Source: Protopterus annectens
Lineage: Eukaryota; Chordata; Ceratodontiformes; Protopteridae
Direction of reading: 5' to 3'
Assembly: GCF_019279795.1 (NCBI RefSeq)
Contig: NC_056738.1
Location: 399,875,968-399,939,967 of the forward strand
DNA: 64,000 nucleotides
The notes beneath the pieces were generated by a model. It ran no database searches, had not been told where the DNA came from, and saw nothing but the letters and a program-made list of their open reading frames with translations. Shown piece after piece: positions 56,951-64,000 of this stretch. The number at the start of each line of letters is the position of its first letter. Within the stretch, counting starts at the first letter, position 1. The translations under genes and the position numbers were made by a program.

Positions 56951-57884
56951 GCATTTTGACTAGTGTATGTTCCTTTAAGGTGATTGATTGTATTGCTGTC
57001 CATTGCCACAGATGAATGCATACACTGATTTTAAATAATGCATTTATGTTTATAACTTATTTTTCTTAAGACTTGTAGGAAGACCTAACTTTCAATTTAA
57101 TTTGAGCTTTTGTAGGTGTGTACTGTTTACATAAATAGCCCAAAACATGGAAGTGTCCTTTGCGTTCCTCTCAGTCCATAGTTGGAAGTCAATGTTTCTT
57201 TCGATCAGCTGCTTGTGCTGTGATGAGATTGTGTAGTGATGTTCTGTAAGTACTTAGTACTATCCATACAGGTATTTACCCGAAATAGTACTATTTCTTA
57301 AAGGAAGATGTTTGTTTCCCCTTGGGAGAGGAGTAGATCCATCACTGTTTGTCTTTACATTTTACTTGTAACTTCTCTTCAAAATGTTTGTACTGATTGT
57401 AATGGTGTTCTCTATACATTTGTATTAAGTGAATACAGAGCAACCTACTATAACTAGTCACTTACTCAGTTGTGCTTGTTTTAATAACTAGGCTAAACTA
57501 CAGTACAAATCCTTGGACAGCTGTAAATAAGTAACACAGAATTCTCTAGACATAAAAATGTGCTACAGTCGCTGCACTTTAAATAATGCAAATACCTGTT
57601 GCTTAAAATGTCATGTGTATGGTAAACACATATATTAGTACAAGTTACTATAACTGTCAGTACAATAAATAGCCATATTTAATAATACTGTAGACTAGAC
57701 CTAGAATTGTCATCAGAGGCTACTTTGTGTCAAAACCATAGGAATGTTACTTCTGTGTTTCTTACTGGTGTATGGTCATTGAAATATGCAGTTGCATTTG
57801 GTAGTTTAATGTATGGCAATGAAATGTAAAGTTTCGTTTTAGTGTTACTACTATATGTATGTTTCTTTTGGCCCCCTTATCATA
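56951..57884. other. Intergenic sequence
   Basis: No coding recognised. A TTTTGTAG acceptor-like site near 57114 and a donor-like GTAAGT near 57246 bracket about 130 bases, but the reading inside is short. Confidence 0.4.
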
Positions 57885-58379
57885 TGTTCATAGGTAGGTA
57901 TTAGGTTATCGGCCCTAGGGCCTATATAAGCCTAGCCAAAAAAAGTTCCCTGGCTTTTGCCACCCAAGAAAGTTATTTTCCTGTGCCCCTGTCTAGCAAT
58001 GACACAGAAGTGATCCCTGGGATGAATTTCCTATTTCCCATCCAGTTGTAGAGATTTTTCTTAAAGAGGGCTAATGAGGAGCTTTGCTTGACATGAATGG
58101 GTAGTCTGTTCAGAGCATGGGAAGTCTCTGGGACAGGAATCTATCCCTCCAGCATGTTCTGTTTATTGTGGTGGCAGGTTTAGGTCCCTGGAGCGTGTGG
58201 CTCAGAGGGATTGGGGTTTCTTTACGTGTAGCATGTCCAACAGATCTGGGTTTGACATGGCTTTATATGTTAGGTAGAGGTTGCCACTGAGTAGGCGATA
58301 AGCGACGGAGTAGAGCTGGAGTTTTTTGAGGCGGTCTGCGTATGCTGTTTGAGGCCGGTAATCCTCTTAGTGAGGTATT

Positions 58380-58880
58380 TCTGTGGCCTTTTTCATTGTT
58401 GTAGGTGTTCTGTGAGGTACATGCCAAACGGGGCGTTGTACTCTATAATGGGTCTGATGAGGGATGAGTAGAGAGGAACAATGACCTCTTTTTTTCTGGA
58501 GGCGAAGCCCTTTGTGATGAGGTGTGCCACGTAGAAGGATTTCCTGACTACTGTAGCGATGTGATTATCAAAGGAGAGACTACTATCCACCTGTGTCTCA
58601 AGGTCTCTTATCACACTTTTGGTGTTTAGTAGGCTACTGCCTATGTGGTAGTTCATGGGTACCGTGTTTTTCCCAAAGGAGATGACAGTGCACTTCTTGG
58701 CATTGCACTGGAGGCCATGACTTTGGCGCCAAGCATCAGTCTCAGTGAGGCCCCTTTGTAGAATGTCCACATCATTAGGCGATTCTATTATGGTACCTAG
58801 TTTGCAGTCATCTGTGAACTTCGTTAGTCAAAGACCTGCTGTATTAGCCTGGACTTCTGAGAAGTAGATGCCAAACAGGA
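58380..58880 (-). pseudogene. CR1 RT, C-terminal part after deletion
   Basis: Reads LLFGIYFSEVQ-type sequence at the junction, LTKF-DDCKLGTII (motif C with ADD partly altered), then an open stretch 58770-58393 with DILQRGLTETDAW, NAKKCTVISFGKN, VIRDLETQVDSSLSFDNHI, YSSLIRPIIEYNAPFGMYLT. Motif A and most of the fingers and palm are deleted. Confidence 0.85.
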
Positions 58881-59440
58881 GAGGTCCAGGATATTGCTTC
58901 CCCTGATGGGGTATGGATTAGTTGACCCAGGGTGTTGGAATTTATGAATTCCAGAAAGTGTTGAGCAAATGAGTTAGTACATGTGTAATTTTCCCAGTTG
59001 ATGGTGGGGTAGTTGAAATTGCCCATTATTAGATTATTGGGCTAAACCTTAATATTACCCAGTATATCAAGAAACGTGGAGTGGGCATCCTGGGGCATGG
59101 CAGGGGATCTGTAACAAGCTACAACCTGGATTGCAGTCTTGCCCAGTGTTCATTGCACTTAATTTCAGATACATTATGTTGAGCAACTAGCCTGGAGGTG
59201 TGGATATCCTTAATGAATATAGACATGCCTCCTCCTTTAGTGTTTCAGTCCAGGTTAGGTGGCTTAAAGGTGTGGTATGAGTTATAGCTTGGTAATGCAG
59301 GGGTGCTCTCTGGAGCCTTGAACCAGGTCTCCATCCATTTTAAGGAGTACCTTGAGTGAGTGCATTTTGAGGTTTAGACTTGTAGCATTACCTTCAGATT
59401 TTGCTTGCTTATACCGGCTATGGTGGTGAGTTTGTCATTT
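58880..59440 (-). pseudogene. CR1 endonuclease, N-terminal part before deletion
   Basis: Minus-strand reading includes a RSLNLK start (near 59375), ETWF-type box (near 59325), a GGG-SIFI strand (near 59220), MGNFNYPTINWENYTCTN (59026-58970; GDFN changed to GNFN) and FLEFINSNTLGQLIHTPSG (58950-58905). Sequence then joins RT at about 58885, so the SDH active site is lost. Confidence 0.82.
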
Positions 59441-59449
59441 GAACCTTGC

Positions 59450-60220
59450 CTAAAAAAGGCACTGTAGGGGTGGCAAGAGCCTTAGCCAGTATCCGGAATC
59501 CCAGGGATGACAGATGCAGGCCATCTCTGGCAAAGTGGTCTGTCGATCATGTCATCCCAGGCAGACAGACAGAATGACACCAGAAGCTTAGCCAGTTGTT
59601 GTAGTCAATCATTTTGTCCTTGTATTGTAGTATCATTCTGGGCGATGGCAGGATGCTACTCAGAGCTAGGGTCGTACCTGCCTGGGCTACATGATCTGAG
59701 AGCTCTTCCTTGTCTCTTTTCAAGTAGTCTCAGGTCATTCACACTAACATGGACAATGACAGTCATATTTGTACTTGTTGTGGAGTGACCTGAGTGCTTG
59801 CATTATATGGCGGATCCAGGTACCCGACAGGCAGCTGACAGTAACTTTCTCCTTGTTTAGCCTGGTGAGTGGGAGGGACATCAGTGTGCCTGACTGTAGA
59901 GTCACTTATGACTTGTGTGTTGGGTACGTTGTTTTCCCTTATGGGCCGAGGTTGAGTGGCACACTGATTTTGTGGGCTGTGTGTCATTTGGGCAGTATTG
60001 GGGGGGGGGGGGGGTTGCTTGCGTTTCAGCTTTGGAGGTCTCTGTTGTTTGGGCATATTTTTATTGAGAGCCTCCGCGAATGTAGGTGTGTGTTTTGTGT
60101 TACTATGTGCGGGTTTATGTGGTGTAGGTTTTGATGGACTTTGTGTTGCGTGTGGTGTGGTGCAGGTGTTTACATTCTCCTCTTGACTGTCTAGTACAGT
60201 CTTGGCTGGAGAGAGTTAAC
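59450..60220 (-). pseudogene. CR1 ORF1 with SGNH/GDSL-esterase-like domain
   Basis: A 60056-59763 open frame has a Pro/Lys/Gln-rich basic N-terminus encoded partly by a run of 14 G (60001-60014), then VISDSTVRHTD (block I, GDSxxR type). Past frame changes come VSVNDLR (GTNDL type, near 59735), an NNWLSFW segment (near 59595) and RDGLHLSSLGF (59530-59490). The last is the DxLH motif that supplies the catalytic Asp-His pair of SGNH hydrolases. Some CR1-clade ORF1 proteins carry such an esterase, thought to act on lipid or membrane association. Block I Ser is kept. Several shifts and stops break this copy. Confidence 0.68.
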
Positions 60221-62390
60221 TTTGTCCACCCATACCCTCATTTAGCCCATTCACCTTTCTTACCATTCTTATTATTGAGGCGAGATACAGTGTAATCCCA
60301 CAGTGACCCAGCAAGGGGTCCATTTCTCTCTAGACAGAGAATAACCTTATGTTCTATTACTTTTAAGGCCACTGGACTCCTTCATCCCCTTTCCTTATTT
60401 GCTTGGACAGGTGGCTTGAAAACACACGCAGTAACTCTTCAGGTGAGCTGTCCAGGGAGAGAATGACCTTTAAGGAGAGTGAGAACTGGTAGCTGAGCAG
60501 CATATACACTGTAAGAGTGGTGATTTTTGATATGTAGGGGCAGAGAATCCCGACATGGGTAGATCAAGCATGATGTAGCAGATATCACTGCCGCAAATAT
60601 TATTTCATTTGTATCCCTCCCAATGCTACTGTCACAATGGAAACCTGCTGGCAACTAGAAAACATGCCCCAGCAGCCAGCAGGAGCCCCAGTCCCTTCCC
60701 CCCGAGACATATGTCAGTCTTTTCTGTCTCCGTGCCCAGCCCCTGGAGCACCTGATTACATTCTCTTACTTTGGTCAACTAAGTCATAGTCAGGGCCCTT
60801 TTGTTTTAAATGTTGAGTTTGAAGTTAAAAAAACATATGCATGTCTATGCATATAATTGTAAAAATACATACACAAGTGTGTGTGTGTGGGGGTGGACAT
60901 ATATAAAATTGGGGCTTATGTCTTATAGCTTTCTGTGGACTTTTTAACGAGGGCTTTTGAATCTGTTGACTGTATAAAGAGTTCAAGGCTGGTGACGATG
61001 TCAGAGTGTTTTTTTTCATAACTGAGATTGTGCTGCATTTGTTTGTCTTTAATATCCTGCTGTATTAGGGTTGACAGTATTTTATTGTTAACTTGTGTGA
61101 ATAAGTGACTCCAGAGCTCAGTACTTGCATTCTTGTTCCTTTTGGTGCTGTTTAACAAACCAAGTTGGAGCTTAAGAACTGTTAAACAGCATTGCTGCAG
61201 TCAATGTGGAGTACTTGCTATGTTTCTAATGGATTATAAGAGAGAACTCCCGATGGGGGAAATGTTGTGATCATGATGTCTGCTACGAAATGTTATTAAT
61301 CATGTAGTGTATAAGAGAAGAAAGTGTCACTTTTGGGTTTAAGAGAGTGTTGGGAGTTTTTTTTTTTTTTTTTGGATTACTGGAATGATTAAGTTTATGA
61401 GCCAGTGTTAGTTGACAGATTTGCAATGTATTTTTCATTCTAGCCACCCATTTTTAATGGAATTGCTGCTGTGCTCCTCTCCGCAATCATTAGTGATAAA
61501 TTTCAGTGCTTTTCTCTATGCAATTTGTGTTTGTCAGAATGATTGTAATGTAAGTTACAGAGCACAGTGGATCTAAATACTAATTTGTATCATGTTAGGT
61601 GGTTATATTTTTTTCACAGAAATGTGGTACCATATTTGAACTGATTTGTTAAATGACCTTATATATTGCTATTGTTGGATTAGATGTCAGTCAGGTTTTC
61701 AGGAGCGTATAATGTTACTGTTGAGTAAGTGGGACTGTGGGAGTGAAGAGTAAATTAGTGGTGTTTAACTGCAGCTCAGGATGGTGGAAACGTACAATTG
61801 CTGTCATGTTGCTATTATGTTGATTAAGTAGTAGTGGCAGTGTAGGCAAGTGTTGAGTTGTTTGCATGCTGAACTAACTTCAGGATCAAGCAGTTAATCT
61901 TCCTATCATGCTCATTTATGAAGACGTGACCCATGTTCTGAACGTTACAGGACCTCCTTTGGTACATCTGTTCTGTTTTAATGACTTTTCTATTAGATGG
62001 CTGGTGAACCATTTTACAGAAGTGGAGGGGGTTATCAGATTCTTATAGCATATGGAAAAATATAGTGTGTTTTGCATTGTCAGTGAATTGTAGCAGAAAG
62101 CAGCAACAACAGAGTTATTGTTGTGTTCTGTGTGTATAAGCTGAGTGATGCTGTGTAGAGCTGTTTCTATCCCATTAATTTTTCTAGATGTCCATGCTGG
62201 CAATATATGGTTATGTGATAGGCATCAGTGCAGGACTGGAATTGTTTATGTAATGGTTTTCCTAAATTTTTGCAGGTGTCAGAGATGTGCTATTTGTTTG
62301 GTTGTTGGGAGGGTCATGCTTTATGTAATGTAATAATTTTTTTCTCTTTCATTGGTACTCTATACTGCCTTAAATTTTAGTCTGTTAATC
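60220..62390. other. Intergenic sequence with a weak DIRS-like trace
   Basis: Mostly unrecognised. At 60440-60540 the minus strand reads LPVLTLLKGHSLPGQLT, resembling AFKDHSLPGQLM of the DIRS RNase H at 22980-23010. This may be a short relic of another DIRS copy. A short GT run lies at 60880-60890 and a T-run of about 20 near 61352-61373. Confidence 0.35.
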
Positions 62391-62926
62391 TGTTTGTTTA
62401 TTTATTTGACATTTGTTAACTGCGTTAGTCCAAGTGGGCTGCAGAACCCTTTTCAGCAGAGATTGGAGTAGAAAAGCTCCACGGATAAATACAAAAACAA
62501 AACATCATACGATATTAACATACAAGTGTATATACACAGGAGAAACAGAATACAGCTTATAAATGAATGTGTTAGATTACAGGAGTAATATTGAGGGTTT
62601 AAACAGCCATGGTACATATTAAGTATATAAAATATAATATAAAAATTAGCTTCTATCTAACAATTACCATCAAAGAGAAATTTAAGGTTGGTAGATTATC
62701 ATAAAGACCTTAAATGAGTAGCTGTGGTAAAGTGTACGAGCTGAGAGAGGAAGAGGAGAGGGAGTAGTTTAGGTGGGAGTGGGACAAGGACAGGTTCATT
62801 AATTAGTAAATAAGTCCTTTAGAAGTTTTTTGAAGTTAAGGAAGTTGCCATTTATTCTTTAGAGAAAGGGGAAGTTTGTTCCAGGCATTGGTGACGGAGT
62901 GACTGTATAAAGGTTTGCCAATATTT

Positions 62927-63379
62927 TTATTGGGTTTGTAGATGTCTAAGAGGTGTAGATCTCTTGTCTAAGAGGTGTAGATCTCTTCTGCATAGGTTAC
63001 ACTTGGGAGAGCAGGGATTGATGAGGTCTGTGAGGGCATTACAGGAGGAGGATTGATTTAAGATTGTGTGTGTGAGGTGGAGTTGGGGAAGAAGGAGTTG
63101 GTTATGTAGCGCAAGACATTGTAGGTGTTTTAAAGCAATGCGGTGGTGAGGGCGACAGGGAAGGTTGGCAGTGAATCTGGCTATTTTGTTGTAGGTGGTT
63201 TCAAGTTTAGCTAATAGATTGGCTTGAATATTGGTGAGAATGGAGGCTGCATAAAGTAAGGTAGGGAGAAGGAAAGCATGTACTAGAGAATGTTTGGCGT
63301 TAATAGTGAGCCATTTTTTTCTGTATGAGACCAAGTTTTTGGTGGGTCTTTTTGATGGCTTGTTGAATATGTATGTCAA
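62927..63379 (-). pseudogene. L2-like ORF2, C-terminal region
   Basis: Open for 150 codons. It reads HAFLLPTLLYAASILTN, LAKLETTYNKIARFTAN, HHRIALKHLQCLALHNQLLL and CSPKCNLCRRDLHLL (a Cys cluster). Homologous to the frameshifted tail after 38951. A 22 bp tandem duplication at 62944-62987 alters the last residues. Confidence 0.78.
62944..62987 (-). repeat. 22 bp tandem duplication
   Basis: GTCTAAGAGGTGTAGATCTC plus TT, exactly twice (62944-62965, 62966-62987), inside the L2-like ORF2 end. Confidence 0.95.
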
Positions 63380-63585
63380 ACTTTAGTTAGTCATCAATGA
63401 TTACACCTAGAAGTTTAGTATGTGGTTTAACAGAGGTAAGTGCATTATTAAGAGAAGATACTGTGAAGGTATTTTTTTTTTTTTTTTTTTTTTTTTTTAG
63501 GATTGAGAAGTAGTTGATTATTGGTCAGCCATTTTTCGACTGAAAGGAGGGAATCTTAAGCAGGGAGGTGGGGAAAGGTATCAGA

Positions 63586-63976
63586 TCATGAGATAATAGT
63601 GGAGTCGTCTGCATATTGCATTAATGAGGAGTTTGGACAGGAAGTGTGTAAGTTGTTTGTAAAGATATTAAAAAGGAGAGGTCCAAGGATTGACCCTTGG
63701 GTGACATCTGTTTGGATTGCGAGGAAGGGGAGGAAGCGGAAAGCCATTTGATGGAATAGAATCTGTTGGAGAGGTAACTGGAAAATCATGGTGTAGTAGA
63801 AGAGAGGTTAAGGGAAGAAAGTTTTGAGAGCAGTAGGGTATGGAAAACCGGTGTTGAAAGCGTTTAGATAGGCCAAGGAAGAGGCATGAGACTAGCTTGT
63901 TATTGTCCCGTGGTTTGGCAATGTTCTGTGTAAATGAAATGAGAGCTGTAGAAGTGCTGGTGAGGATGGAAACCAT
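63586..63976 (-). pseudogene. L2-like ORF2, reverse transcriptase palm
   Basis: Two overlapping frames carry STALISFTQNIAKPRDNNKL and a decayed motif A (LFLGLSKRFQH in place of LFIDLSKAFD), then VTQGSILGPLLFNIFTNNLH (motif B; VPQG changed to VTQG) and LMQYADDSTIIS (motif C, YADD intact). The motif A Asp is lost, so inactive. The rest of RT and the endonuclease lie beyond 64000. Confidence 0.83.
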
Positions 63977-64000
63977 GTTGGGTGGGAGTTAACAGGTTGT

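Larger units (their letters stand above)
57885..60220 (-). mobile_element. CR1 LINE with ORF1 and an internal deletion in ORF2
   Basis: On the minus strand: ORF1 (60220-59450), start of endonuclease (59440-58890), then a jump straight into RT motif B-C (58880), the C-terminus and the family 3' tail (57960-57885, CTAGGCTTATATAGG...CCTATGAAC). About 1.3 kb of ORF2 is missing compared with the copy at 49740-52625. It is the only copy in the window keeping a readable ORF1. Confidence 0.87.
62390..64000 (-). mobile_element. L2-like LINE, minus strand, continues past window end
   Basis: The 3' end at 62390-62460, read on the minus strand, has AAAAGGGTTCTGCAGCCC, then GACTAACGCAGTTAACAAATG and AAATAAATAAACAAAC. 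It is the same tail type as the LINE ending at 39838. Between 62470 and 62900 is 3' UTR. ORF2 follows inward. A T27 tract (63472-63498) interrupts it. Confidence 0.85.

Noticed and set aside
57115-57246. Small exon bounded by acceptor- and donor-like sites, with a 29-codon reading from ATG near 57147
   Set aside because: Site matches this short are common by chance, and no protein similarity is visible.
59769-60134. 121-codon plus-strand ORF with hydrophobic runs
   Set aside because: Antisense of CR1 ORF1; the glycine run comes from a G14 tract.

Overview
This window looks like nuclear DNA of a large-genome vertebrate, such as a lungfish, salamander or caecilian. No host protein-coding gene can be supported. 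Almost all recognisable sequence is retrotransposon: CR1-type and L2-like LINEs, a DIRS-type element, Penelope-like elements (PLEs), L1-like fragments, tRNA-derived SINEs, short inverted-repeat elements and long GT microsatellites. The species guess is inference from this repeat mix. Two gaps of exactly 500 N (5093-5592 and 21001-21500) are scaffold joins, so the window is three contigs: 1-5092, 5593-21000 and 21501-64000.

Layout. 1-5092: a decayed but nearly full-length CR1 (ORF1, endonuclease, reverse transcriptase) preceded by a 5' region with a direct repeat about 643 bp apart. 5593-19681: a decayed DIRS element on the minus strand, followed by a 6.8 kb patchwork of L1-like, CR1-like and SINE fragments around an unexplained AT-rich block. 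The DIRS part is split at 8077-11829 by a PLE insertion. 19683-21000: minus-strand CR1 3' half running into the second gap. 22500-33128: a second copy of the same DIRS plus patchwork, without the PLE. 33140-33473: V-SINE-like element plus (GT)60. About 35400-39838: an L2-like LINE with an open 915-codon ORF2, the best preserved coding sequence here. 40198-40500: three tRNA-like SINE units. 41103-44760: inverted-repeat (MITE-like) units and long hairpins, one unit carrying a CR1 inserted inside it. 45000-47100: a second PLE with a DIRS-end-like piece at its truncated end. 48130-52625: two CR1 copies and a CR1 tail. 53530-54480: an L1 ORF1-like relic. 56130-56950: a CpG-rich block that could be a host promoter. 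57885-60220: minus-strand CR1 with a large internal deletion. 62390-64000: minus-strand L2-like LINE leaving the window.

The elements are related by nesting rather than by joint function. PLE lies inside DIRS gag, CR1 inside a MITE-like unit, and the 10.3 kb DIRS-patchwork block is present twice. That duplication is either a real segmental duplication or, because one copy fills most of a 15.4 kb contig bounded by gaps, a second haplotype placed in tandem by the assembler. The most notable structures are the head-to-head inverted PLE dimer with an 11 bp target duplication, the L2-like ORF2 with an NPGP (2A-like) motif, the in-frame 51-codon duplication in a CR1 reverse transcriptase, and the long hairpins near 44.2 kb. 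I found no clearly new biological system.
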